Assembly (NCBI RefSeq): GCF_017874375.1
Contig: NZ_JAGGLK010000003.1
Span: 434,001 to 498,000 of the forward strand
Direction: 5' to 3'
Origin: Methanohalophilus levihalophilus
GTDB lineage: Archaea > Halobacteriota > Methanosarcinia > Methanosarcinales > Methanosarcinaceae
DNA length: 64,000 nucleotides
The position numbers and the translations under genes were made by a program. This document shows, in pieces, positions 15,801 through 23,664 of the stretch (position 1 is its first letter; the number at the start of each line of letters is the position of its first letter). Below the pieces are notes generated by a model. It searched no databases. It was not told the DNA's origin and worked only from the letters and a program-made list of their open reading frames with translations.

Positions 15801-18724
15801 GCTATTATCCAAATTCTTCAAACGATGATATTTCTGAATATATCTGGTTGATGCCCCTGTCCTATGTTTATCCTGATGATGATACTGAGGTTGTTGAAAC
15901 AGGTAACTGGACTATACGTGTCTCATCTCCGGAGTCTTCAGATTCTTTCAACATAACTTCATATATTGACAAAAAAAGCGCAACAAGAATTGCTTCTTCT
16001 GCTTTCCTTACAAGCTTTGATGAAACAAAAGGTGACGATGCAGGTCTTGTTCTTTATAGTGAAGACTCTTTGAATTCGACTATTAATCAATCCGCATACT
16101 TGCGCAACGAAAGCCAATGGGTTGGCTATTTTACCGTTGATAGCCGGGCTAACTATGCATTCGATCTCACATGGAATGACGGTTCAGGAATGGATCTAAA
16201 ACTCTATGAGGGAATCAATGTGCTGAATTCTACTTCAGGATCATTGTCACCTTTAAGCATTTCCTCAGTACTTGACTCAAACACTGATTACAGGTTAGTT
16301 ATTGAGAAAACATCAGGGGACATAAATGACTCGGCATTCAGTATTAATGTAAGCTCAATTCCACTATTCTCGGACAAAGCAATGCTTGTTTATACAGACA
16401 CTAACAGTGACAGTGTTCCAAGATATCGTTCGTGGGATGGGAGTAGCTGGTCTTCCGAGCAGTCTGCAGAATATGTCGGAGGAGATATAACCCACCTTGT
16501 TCTGGAAGCATCTCCTTCATCCGGTGAATTTATTCTGGGTTCTCTCGATGAAAACCTGGATGGGAATTTCCAGGTGTATGAAGACGGTTGGGGTTCAGTC
16601 ACAGAACATTCCAGATACCTTAACAGCTATGAAAGAAGAGGATTCGATATCGCCTATGAGCGAAATTCAGGAGAAGCATTGGCAGTTTATGACGCTTATT
16701 CTTCGGTTCGTTACAGTACATGGGATGGAAGCTGGTCGAGTGAGGAATATATTTCAAGCAGTACTCTGGGATCCGGAAGTTTGTACTGGCTTTCCCTTGA
16801 ATCTGCACCGGATTCGGATGAAATTGTCATGGTAACTCTTGACAGTTCAAGGGATATTCGTGCACAGGTGTGGGATGGTTCCTCATGGGTGGATTCTGAA
16901 TTTATTACCAATGATGCTCGCGCAACTTCCTACCAGTGTTATGATGTAGTTTATGAACAGCAAAGCGGCAATGCTGTTGTAGTCTGGTCTAACATGAATG
17001 GGAATGCTGTTTATTATAAGATATGGGATGGCTCTTCATGGAGTTCTGCCACAAGTCTGTATTCCTTTGATGATTCCCACAGGGTCTACTGGATAAAAAT
17101 GGCTGCTGATCCCAATTCAGATGACATCCTGGTTGCTATGAGTGATCTGGATAATGATGTGAGGGTGGCCACATGGGATGGTAGTTCCTGGTCATCAACA
17201 CAGGAAATTGAAAGTTCTTCCCCAACTTATGCTATACGTTCATTTGATGTGGCATTCGAAAATAACAGTGGAAATGGTATGGTTGTCTGGAGTAATGACA
17301 CAGCAGTTCCCAGATATAAAACGTGGAATGGTTCTTCGTGGAGTTCTGAATTGGCGGCATCCAACGTTACCAATGATGTCAGATGGGTAAAACTTGAATC
17401 AGATCCAGTTTCAAATTCGATTTTCCTTGTGACTTCAGATGACGGTGGTTTCTCAGCACCTGACATAAATGTCCAGGAATGGGATGGTTCTTCATGGGAT
17501 GTTCCGGTTGAAGTTGAGACTTCTTCCAGATCTGACTATGAGAATTTTGATCTTATATTTAGCAATGCAAATTCTGAGGCTACAACCCCTCAACTTACGT
17601 GGAACCTCTGGTCTGCATGGGTTGCATCAGAGCTTCAGAATGATTCTATTTCCCACCTTGAAAATGCTGTTAACACTATGACATGTGAGGGTCTGACTGC
17701 GATAGACGAGGGTATCTATGAAGCCAACAATGAGCTTGAAGGTATTGGTGGAAATACCACTATGATACTGATGACTGATGGAATTGACAATGCTGGTGCC
17801 CACTCCTTACTTGAACAGGCACAGCGTGCCAGGCAGCAGAATACTGTAATCTATACCGTTGGATTTGCTGATAATGAATCAGAAGTTGATCCTGTGTTGC
17901 AGCAGGTTGCAAATATTACAGGTGGAGAGTATTACTTTGCTCCGAATTCCACCGTGTTGGAAACAATATTCACGGGAATAGCCGGCAAATTAACAAATTT
18001 CACTGCTGACGGTCCCCAGCTTTCAATCCATGTTCCAAACAACTACATTACAGGTCTTTCTGTTGCAAAAGCCACATATCAGGCAAACAGCAGCAATGCC
18101 ACCACATGGAATGCTTCGGTGAATCAATCTTCATATTTGCCAACTTATCCCCCTACGGGCAATGCTGAGCCAACAATCAATGGAAGTGGAAATAAAACAA
18201 TGCTTGATTGGGATCTTCCAACAATGGGGGCCGGGGATAAATGGGGTGTATGGTACCAGCTTAAGGTAAAGGGTGCTGGTTCCACTCCTCTTATACTGCC
18301 TACTTCCGTTTTGAGCTACACTGATATAAATGGTACCACAATAAATGTTACTGTTTCTCACAGTGGAGGCATTAGTACCTCTGGATTTGGGGCATCTGTG
18401 GACTATGTGAGTCTTGGTGGAGTTACAATTAAGCCCGCTTCAGATGTCACTGTAATTGATAATGAAACCACGATTCTGGTAAGCGTAGAATATGTTGATG
18501 GAAATCCTGCAATTGCAGATGCTTACATATACACCGATCTGGGTGTTTTGAATGGAGATCCTGTATTTACTAATATGACAATCAGTGGATCGGAAGTCGT
18601 TACCTTTTCAAGTACCAATTCTGGTTGGGCACATTTGAGAGCATATGCAAACAATGGAAACAATACTGTGATAGATAACTCTTCCATCTTTGTGAGGCCT
18701 TTGGGGCAGATAACAATAAGTTAA
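12824..18724 (+). CDS. Giant secreted VWA-domain surface protein (1966 aa)
   Basis: Signal peptide (MKFATIALVVLIFLSLCGS from ATG 12839, the more likely start). Residues about 29-560 are tandem Ig/invasin-like domains rich in Asn/Thr N-glycosylation sequons. A MIDAS motif DRSGSM occurs at D608 and again at D630. A complete VWA domain runs from about 625 to 815, then a jelly-roll-like domain, a double pre-peptidase-like region (about 930-1185) and about eight WDGSSW strands between 1186 and 1590 in paired 95-100-residue repeats, probably a beta-propeller. Around 1590-1735 follows a second VWA C-terminal half (ILMTDGIDNAG at 1648) and a last Ig-like region. No C-terminal anchor is visible. Likely an extracellular adhesin or surface polymer. 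It converges with the pilin operon. Confidence 0.9.
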   Translation: MRDVAMKFATIALVVLIFLSLCGSAYAVSLQLSVDPVQQTAGEDVLVLATLLEDNLTPINNSIINFSADMGILSSPSNITNSSGVAFVWLNSTQSGLFNVSADHNGTINNTTVTYLPATLSSINLDVSASSLVVGNSSIVNITAYDIFNNVNTTADFSVNMTIFDVEGNLRETSTIFSTSPGNQLTVNISKDVVSNTTQVTGDSFATLDIYSNYSCSIILNVSSDVVLNSTVIEYSPGNPHSLSVTYDDEHTVNTTSTIWATVYDIYGNPVEGSTVNFEATSPENTSYNSPNTYNSADVIPASNATNVIGQAYTVFRTDKRAGDNTVNVSVFGTGLKSSFEVNGLADHPQSVLMSYTPSSCYANNEDYYRLTAQPADQFLNPILPDSGPIDEQIYFTGLGSGSTIIPLNQFGTATTKVGPTPYIENVSVTATYKNETGLTGINSSKELSFISGGVSSLQMYIYPSKVLTQNNTGNHNATIVAAALDEWGHMLPDIVLTLNNTNTSLGTLYVGNQSGSILNATTDSSGRISATFESKTEEGICNITVFNSSINTTANVTTDHGPFITAWVTANPTSITSGDIVNVTTVISVEGELPTVRDSATAMLVLDRSGSMDPDSYAGTPLDVVLVIDRSGSMNDLGSSPEQPLADALTAAKTFLDNLVSNSQVGVVTFSSSSTKALDLTLLNSSDNRDLIKYVIDDNEADGGTALGDALADANDILIDESRSSANKVVVLLTDGVATAGSDTDGSNAVDVANANDITIYAIGLGDPDYLDEPTLQRIASETGGTYYNAPTSSELEDVYNSIAQEISDYDVTATEYGEEGFTPYGYDAQGSALATNESNGPYWLVFDAWDMDNIGECNFRVNGNSAVNIGFSGDYRWRTFKHNITSWVSSGSNTVVFYDPSNYPNSIRNVRITGNGALIASYPDEVSPTSATPYTVNFDTSYYYYEEELFINNSLNDLKIQLDWTNASQDLALSLISPDGETYGIGADTTGYYPNSSNDDISEYIWLMPLSYVYPDDDTEVVETGNWTIRVSSPESSDSFNITSYIDKKSATRIASSAFLTSFDETKGDDAGLVLYSEDSLNSTINQSAYLRNESQWVGYFTVDSRANYAFDLTWNDGSGMDLKLYEGINVLNSTSGSLSPLSISSVLDSNTDYRLVIEKTSGDINDSAFSINVSSIPLFSDKAMLVYTDTNSDSVPRYRSWDGSSWSSEQSAEYVGGDITHLVLEASPSSGEFILGSLDENLDGNFQVYEDGWGSVTEHSRYLNSYERRGFDIAYERNSGEALAVYDAYSSVRYSTWDGSWSSEEYISSSTLGSGSLYWLSLESAPDSDEIVMVTLDSSRDIRAQVWDGSSWVDSEFITNDARATSYQCYDVVYEQQSGNAVVVWSNMNGNAVYYKIWDGSSWSSATSLYSFDDSHRVYWIKMAADPNSDDILVAMSDLDNDVRVATWDGSSWSSTQEIESSSPTYAIRSFDVAFENNSGNGMVVWSNDTAVPRYKTWNGSSWSSELAASNVTNDVRWVKLESDPVSNSIFLVTSDDGGFSAPDINVQEWDGSSWDVPVEVETSSRSDYENFDLIFSNANSEATTPQLTWNLWSAWVASELQNDSISHLENAVNTMTCEGLTAIDEGIYEANNELEGIGGNTTMILMTDGIDNAGAHSLLEQAQRARQQNTVIYTVGFADNESEVDPVLQQVANITGGEYYFAPNSTVLETIFTGIAGKLTNFTADGPQLSIHVPNNYITGLSVAKATYQANSSNATTWNASVNQSSYLPTYPPTGNAEPTINGSGNKTMLDWDLPTMGAGDKWGVWYQLKVKGAGSTPLILPTSVLSYTDINGTTINVTVSHSGGISTSGFGASVDYVSLGGVTIKPASDVTVIDNETTILVSVEYVDGNPAIADAYIYTDLGVLNGDPVFTNMTISGSEVVTFSSTNSGWAHLRAYANNGNNTVIDNSSIFVRPLGQITIS

Positions 18725-18941
18725 ACTTCTGCCCAAACACACTTTTTTGCTACTTTGTGGAACCTTGTGTGGGTCATTGAGTTGAAGTTCTAGCAATGTT
18801 CCAATGGAACATGCCAATATGAGACATTCCATGCTTCTCCGGCCTATGGGTGCTTTGCGAAAAGAAGAAACTCACATTTGGAGATGAGTTAAATCTCAGA
18901 TTATGTGCAACCTAAAGCTTTCTGCATAATGCAAAAGAAAA
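18725..18941. other. Intergenic region between convergent VWA and pilin genes
   Basis: No gene was found. It contains a compact palindrome ATGTTCC-AAT-GGAACAT at 18795-18811 that could be the VWA gene terminator or a regulator site, but it has no T run after it. Confidence 0.35.
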
Positions 18942-18962
18942 AATAACCTGTATCAGGTTATT
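18930..18962 (-). terminator. Terminator of the proximal pilin operon
   Basis: On the minus strand AATAACCTG and CAGGTTATT form a perfect nine-base stem with a three-base loop that overlaps the stop codon of the last pilin gene, followed by TTTTTTCTTTT. Confidence 0.75.
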
Positions 18963-19699
18963 TCAACATCAACAACATGTTCCCCGATAATCACATTTGT
19001 GTTAGTCATTTGAGCTGTTACTTCTGTATCTGATGAAGATGTAATTGTAAAACCTTCTTCTTCCAGATGTGTAGCCCAGCGGGGTGCAAGTGAACTGTTT
19101 ACTGTAAGGGTCAATGTCGCATTGTCATTCATCTGTGTGAGCTGGCTAGTATTATGCTCCATTGAAAGACTGATAATGCCTCCTCCTCCGCTGGAAGCTG
19201 CGTTTCCATACAAGGATATGATTCCTACAGAAACTACATTTTCACCGCTGGCGGCAACCGTTGAAAATATGTGGGGATTGGACACCAATACCTGACTATC
19301 CCTATCATATCTTTTGAAAACGCCTCCTGATTCGTAGACAATTTTCTTTTCATCCTGAATTAATTCAATCCTTCCAAGTGCTTTTTTAATGGTGGTTCCA
19401 TTATAATCAATCTGAATGAAGGATTCATTTGAGTATGCCAGTGTTGCAGTCTGGATTTTCATTTTTGTTGTTTTCACAGGTGATTGCTCAAAGGCTACGG
19501 CTTTCATGTTACTCTGTATGACAATGAAGCTTTGCTCTGAGCTCTCAAAGACACTGGTTTCCATATTGGATTGTAGCATTGGGTATCCAAATGCATATAT
19601 TATTCCTATAGCCAGGATAACCATTCCGAAAATGAGAATGAAGCCTACGACTTCTGATACTGCATTTTCATCTTCTGTGATCTTATTTTCTCGAATCAT
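18953..19699 (-). CDS. Pilin-like protein, VSEVVGF type (cassette B, gene 5)
   Basis: A 248-residue exported protein with an archaeal class III (type IV pilin) N terminus: charged leader MIRENKITEDEN, then A|VSEVVGFILIFGMVILAIGI, a hydrophobic assembly helix. The rest is a beta-rich ectodomain with several N-glycosylation sequons and a serine/glycine-rich loop. It resembles the archaeal pilin-like family I know as DUF7289 (assignment not verified). It is the last gene of a five-gene overlapping operon. It corresponds in position and type to the 25061-25867 gene in cassette A. Confidence 0.85.
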   Translation of the reverse strand: MIRENKITEDENAVSEVVGFILIFGMVILAIGIIYAFGYPMLQSNMETSVFESSEQSFIVIQSNMKAVAFEQSPVKTTKMKIQTATLAYSNESFIQIDYNGTTIKKALGRIELIQDEKKIVYESGGVFKRYDRDSQVLVSNPHIFSTVAASGENVVSVGIISLYGNAASSGGGGIISLSMEHNTSQLTQMNDNATLTLTVNSSLAPRWATHLEEEGFTITSSSDTEVTAQMTNTNVIIGEHVVDVEIT

Positions 19700-20126
19700 A
19701 GCTGATCCTGTGTGTATCGCTGTTACTGGTCGTTATACCGTTAATCCCGATGGTGTTTGTAATGCCACTTAATGTGACATTCACGGTCTTATCTGAAGAA
19801 GATGAAGTAACTCCTATTACCTGATCTGCGTTGGCAGTTTCAGCCGAAATGAGATAGTTTTCACCTGCTATTTTGTTCGGGGTAAGGTATTCCGTTTCGA
19901 TTCTTCCGTTTTCAGGCGCAATGAGGTATACGTCAGTCACCATCGTGCCGATCATATTTCCTACATCACTGAATTTGTTATCCATGACTATTTCAGCTGG
20001 CCTTTCAAGCAGCATATCGTCTGCAGTCATGTGAGTTATTATAAAAAAGGATATGAAAATAGTGCTCAGCATTATGTAGCCCATGGTTACGGAGGCACCA
20101 CTTTTATCTTCAATGAATTTTCTCAT
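19683..20126 (-). CDS. Pilin-like protein, SGASVTMGY type (cassette B, gene 4)
   Basis: A 147-residue protein with leader MRKFIEDKSG and a hydrophobic helix beginning ASVTMGYIMLSTIFISFF, the class III signal-peptide pattern. The short ectodomain is beta-rich. AGGTG precedes the ATG. It overlaps the next gene by 17 bases. Position equivalent to 25868-26341 in cassette A (SAVSIAVGF). Resembles the family I know as DUF7266; not verified. Confidence 0.8.
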   Translation of the reverse strand: MRKFIEDKSGASVTMGYIMLSTIFISFFIITHMTADDMLLERPAEIVMDNKFSDVGNMIGTMVTDVYLIAPENGRIETEYLTPNKIAGENYLISAETANADQVIGVTSSSSDKTVNVTLSGITNTIGINGITTSNSDTHRISYDSRK

Positions 20127-20581
20127 TGGTTCACCTCTACAATTTCAGGTTCTGCTGAATAGAAAGTCGTCCCGTCGTCATATGTAATGTCTACCCATAT
20201 ACTAACGATTTCAGTTGAATTATTAGGACCATATGTGAAATTCGCAACTTCCACATCTACAGCTTTTCCATGGGACGCATAAATTGTGGAAAGCTGGGAA
20301 TTATAGCTCTGGATTAATGACGTCGTTATTTGCTCTATTGTCTGGTTTGACGATTGGTTTATTATTACCGCCTTGTCATAAGCCTGACTTGTCGTGAGTC
20401 GTGTCTGTGTTGATAGTTCCCGAATATCTTCCTTTGGGAACTCAAGGGCTGCATTGGATGCATAGTATCCAGTGATGTTGACCTGATTGAAGAGGGTCGC
20501 AACTACTACAAGCATGATGGCTATTACAAGTCCTGAAAGCAAGATCCATTGTCCACTTGTATCCTTTTTCAGACTTTCCAT
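20123..20581 (-). CDS. Pilin-like protein, SGQWILLSG type (cassette B, gene 3)
   Basis: A 152-residue protein with leader MESLKKDTSG and hydrophobic helix QWILLSGLVIAIMLVVVATLF, then a mainly helical segment with STQTRLTTSQAYDKAVIINQ and a C-terminal beta region. Overlaps gene 4 by four bases (ATGA type). Equivalent to the SGQMLLLAA gene at 26353-27171 in cassette A, which has a much longer ectodomain. Resembles DUF7261; unverified. Confidence 0.8.
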   Translation of the reverse strand: MESLKKDTSGQWILLSGLVIAIMLVVVATLFNQVNITGYYASNAALEFPKEDIRELSTQTRLTTSQAYDKAVIINQSSNQTIEQITTSLIQSYNSQLSTIYASHGKAVDVEVANFTYGPNNSTEIVSIWVDITYDDGTTFYSAEPEIVEVNQ

Positions 20582-21090
20582 GTTGTCAGCCTCACTTCTA
20601 CTACTTTGATTTCGTTTTCACTGAGATTCCATGTTCCCCCGGCGGCAACAACAGTTGAGTTATCAAGCACAACAATTCTACGTGTTACAATGGAGTTTTC
20701 TCCGGGTGCACCTTTTATGATAACCGGGGCAACTATCAGGCTTTCATTATTAACGTATGCGATATCCACATTGTATATCGTATTTGTTAATGAATTTGAA
20801 AGGTAAGTTTCCAGTTGAGGGAGAGCCGAATGACTCATGTTAACCGGGATGCTGGAATTATATGCTGCTACATATTCAGTTAGGTTTTGTGAGAGTACCC
20901 CGGGAGTGGGGATATCAAGAACTGCCAGTACATCCACTGCATTTCGTTCCATCTGCACATCAATCTGCATCTCGGACTGTGGATTGGCTATTACGGACAA
21001 ATTGATTATCATCAACAGAGTTGTCGTAATGAGAATAGCAGCAGCTAACCCTTCAAGAGTATGCAATTGCCCCTCATCATTCATTTCCAT
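20569..21090 (-). CDS. Pilin-like protein, QLHTLEG type (cassette B, gene 2)
   Basis: A 173-residue protein: leader MEMNDEG, helix QLHTLEGLAAAILITTTLLMI, then an ectodomain ending in KVVEVRLTTWKV. The conserved TLEG motif is shared with the cassette A gene at 27191-27802 (QINTLEG), which also ends in VKLTMWRM. A GGTGAGC site precedes ATG 21090. Overlaps both neighbours. Resembles DUF7288; unverified. Confidence 0.8.
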   Translation of the reverse strand: MEMNDEGQLHTLEGLAAAILITTTLLMIINLSVIANPQSEMQIDVQMERNAVDVLAVLDIPTPGVLSQNLTEYVAAYNSSIPVNMSHSALPQLETYLSNSLTNTIYNVDIAYVNNESLIVAPVIIKGAPGENSIVTRRIVVLDNSTVVAAGGTWNLSENEIKVVEVRLTTWKV

Positions 21091-22067
21091 ATGCTCACCT
21101 CCAGATCAGCTGGCTTGAAAACCTGAGATGCGCGATCATTATAACTTGGGGGAATAGTTCCATACGTGACATCCATCTGGTTAAAGTTAATTTCCAACGT
21201 ATATGTATTGTTTGTGAAGTAATCCTTTCTGATATCCAGACGCAGAGTATCTGTAGCGTTAAGTGTAAGGGAACTTGAAGAGGTGGCTATATAATCCGGA
21301 CTTCCCTGCACGTTTTTGTATATTGTGAAGTCAGTGCCTTCGTTGAGTGGGGCGTTTGTAGGGGCAATTTCCGTTATTCCTACGAATTTGGGATTTGGTC
21401 CTGAAATATTGAAATTTGTTATCTGGATTACTGCATTGCTTTCTATGGGTCCGGTTACATTGATGATTACTTTTTCATTGGGAGCTGTTGGAGCGGGTAA
21501 CTCATCGAAATCGAAGGTTGCTGCAGTAAGGGAACTTACCATGACTATCCTCTTTGTTCGAAGTACAGCAGTTTTTTCAGGAATCGGTTCCCCGATTGCA
21601 ATTTCCTGTGCATCTATAACAAGTGGTGTACCGGATCTTGCGATTGTGATATTGTAACTGTAATTAATTCTGGCACCATTGAGATTTTCATACAACCCAA
21701 GCATTGTAGTTAAGCTACCCTCGTCAAGTTCTGTCATTTTTAAGACTTTTGTCGTGTTCAGCAGATTTGGCGTATCTGTCTGCCGGGATAACGGATTGCT
21801 GTCTTCAGCTAATCCTACTCTTTGGGTGGAATTGATATTTGCTTCCCAATCAGTTCCTTTATGGGTGCTATTTGACCACCATCCAGGATCCTCTGCAAGA
21901 ATACTTGCCGTCCTGTGGGAAACAATTCCTAAATCCTCCTGGCTTTCTGAAGCAGATAGGAATAGGGTTGGAACAAATTGTACGGTAAAAAGCAAGGCTA
22001 TTACAAAGAATGACATTCCAAAAAGGAAGTCAATTGCAATTTGTCCCTCTTCATCAGAACATCTCAT
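21081..22067 (-). CDS. Pilin-like protein, GQIAIDF type (cassette B, gene 1)
   Basis: First gene of cassette B, about 328 residues: leader ending SDEEG, then QIAIDFLFGMSFFVIALLFTVQF. The class III cleavage site G|Q is clear. The ectodomain is long, with an apparent Ig-like part (EKVIINVTGPIESNAVIQI). ATG 22067 follows GGTA; a TTG six bases upstream is possible. A TATA-like CATATATTAG about 20-25 bases upstream suggests its own, nearly leaderless promoter. Equivalent to 27808-28284 in cassette A, but twice as long. Confidence 0.82.
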   Translation of the reverse strand: MRCSDEEGQIAIDFLFGMSFFVIALLFTVQFVPTLFLSASESQEDLGIVSHRTASILAEDPGWWSNSTHKGTDWEANINSTQRVGLAEDSNPLSRQTDTPNLLNTTKVLKMTELDEGSLTTMLGLYENLNGARINYSYNITIARSGTPLVIDAQEIAIGEPIPEKTAVLRTKRIVMVSSLTAATFDFDELPAPTAPNEKVIINVTGPIESNAVIQITNFNISGPNPKFVGITEIAPTNAPLNEGTDFTIYKNVQGSPDYIATSSSSLTLNATDTLRLDIRKDYFTNNTYTLEINFNQMDVTYGTIPPSYNDRASQVFKPADLEVSIWK

Positions 22068-22192
22068 TACCAATTATATAATACTGATCTAATATATGTC
22101 TTATGTAAAAGAATAGGGAAGCTAGCTTAGTTTCTAATTTCTGTGCTCTTGAGGAACGAAAAAGAGGTAAATTTGAAGCACTTTTTCTCTCT

Positions 22193-23557
22193 TTAACTTA
22201 CATCAACAAAGAGTTCATTCTTTGTGATATGCAGATAAGTAATTGCTCCGGGTCCGGTATCATAGATCAATGTGTAAGTTGATGTTGAATAATCAACGGG
22301 ATCCTTAGGTGTGGCGCTGCCAACATCAAAAGTGATAGCCCCGTTTTCTGTCATCAGTTTCAAATAATGCTGCGTAAGATTATTGATGGAAAATGATTCA
22401 TTAAATTTTGTTATGGTATCATCAGGCCATGAAAAATCCGGATCATTGGCAGTGTATCTCATCACAAAAGTTTCATTTGTGAAATCCACTGTAGAATTCT
22501 CATCTTCCTGAGAGCCATTTATAGGATAATTTATTTTACTTGTCCATTCTTCCGCCTTGGAGCTTATATCCGTATCCTTGTAAATTACATCAAGTTGCAA
22601 ATCGCTGGTTTTCTGCAATTTGTATGTTAATGTCCTGCTGCCGGAAATTGTTTCCAATTGATAGTTTTTTGGGCTAAGTCCCTCATCGTTTAAAGCTTCA
22701 AAATAGAAACTAAATTCCTGAATAGGTTCCTGATTTGCCTGATTTAGCGGGGGAATTTTTATTTGGTTTGTAAGGGGCAATGTTCCCATTGGGGGGATTG
22801 TAGTGAATTTCAGGATTGCTGTTTTATTTGTGTGGTCGACTGTTGCACTTGTATAGGTGAGGGATTCTGCGTAATCGGCCCATCCGTCGTAATAATCACT
22901 CTTGATATACATTGTTATTTCTTCTGCTGATATCGGATTTGTCCTGTTGGGTGAAACGACAGTATTGGGATACAATATCTCAGGTTTATTGTCTGAAATG
23001 ACTGCAATGCGGACATCACCGTAGCCAGCAGAGGATGTATTTCCATTGATGTTCATAATAGGCAGTGTCAGGGTTTCTCCGTTGTAATGGAATTCAGGTG
23101 GGGAAATCATCACCGCGCCACCGCTGTTTTCATATTTTGACCAGACTCCGCCTCCTTCATATGCAACATATCTGTCATTTTTGATGTATTCAAGAGTTCC
23201 AAGTGACGTGGAAAACTCTTCGGAGTAATTATTTGAGCTATTGCTAATCTGGACAGTAATAGTGCTACTATTCGGATCTGCGGCATCCTTAACTGTGATG
23301 CCTCCTCCGATAAGGGTGGTTGATATGGTCTGGGTGGGAGACTCTCCAAGCGCGACCTTGCTGCTTCGGGAATCCAGAATAGTAAAACCTTCCTCTATTT
23401 TTTGCACCTGTGCATTGTCCTGCATATCGTTGATTATGGGCACTCCGTAAAGCAAAGTTATTCCCATGGCAACAACTCCGAGTGAGAACATGAGCAACAC
23501 TCCGATAACAGATGATACTGCCTTACAGGATGTTTTCATGTTTTTCAATTTTTGCAT
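22193..23557 (-). CDS. Large pilin-like protein, AVSSVIG type, paralogue 2
   Basis: A roughly 454-residue protein with leader MQKLKNMKTSCK, then AVSSVIGVLLMFSLGVVAMGITLLYG. The ectodomain is closely related to that of the upstream paralogue (23665-25047): shared blocks include GFTILDSRSSKVALGESP, YVAYEGGGVWSKYE, MISPPEFHYNGETLTLPIM, and PPMGTL, so the pair arose by tandem duplication. TGATATATATTA upstream suggests a separate promoter within the 108-base gap. ATG 23572 is an alternative start. It is separated from cassette B by about 125 bases. Belongs with the VSEVV type (DUF7289-like). Confidence 0.83.
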   Translation of the reverse strand: MQKLKNMKTSCKAVSSVIGVLLMFSLGVVAMGITLLYGVPIINDMQDNAQVQKIEEGFTILDSRSSKVALGESPTQTISTTLIGGGITVKDAADPNSSTITVQISNSSNNYSEEFSTSLGTLEYIKNDRYVAYEGGGVWSKYENSGGAVMISPPEFHYNGETLTLPIMNINGNTSSAGYGDVRIAVISDNKPEILYPNTVVSPNRTNPISAEEITMYIKSDYYDGWADYAESLTYTSATVDHTNKTAILKFTTIPPMGTLPLTNQIKIPPLNQANQEPIQEFSFYFEALNDEGLSPKNYQLETISGSRTLTYKLQKTSDLQLDVIYKDTDISSKAEEWTSKINYPINGSQEDENSTVDFTNETFVMRYTANDPDFSWPDDTITKFNESFSINNLTQHYLKLMTENGAITFDVGSATPKDPVDYSTSTYTLIYDTGPGAITYLHITKNELFVDVS

Positions 23558-23664
23558 ACTCCCGGCAACCATAATATCAATAATATATATCAATTAGCAT
23601 TTAATAATATTGTCGATGTGAATATGCTCCCCCCAAACAGAAAAAACGTTTGAAAGCTGTATTT

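Noticed and set aside
18795-18811. Palindrome ATGTTCC-AAT-GGAACAT as VWA gene terminator
   Set aside because: No T tract follows on the plus strand and it lies 70 bases past the stop; kept only as a note in the intergenic entry.
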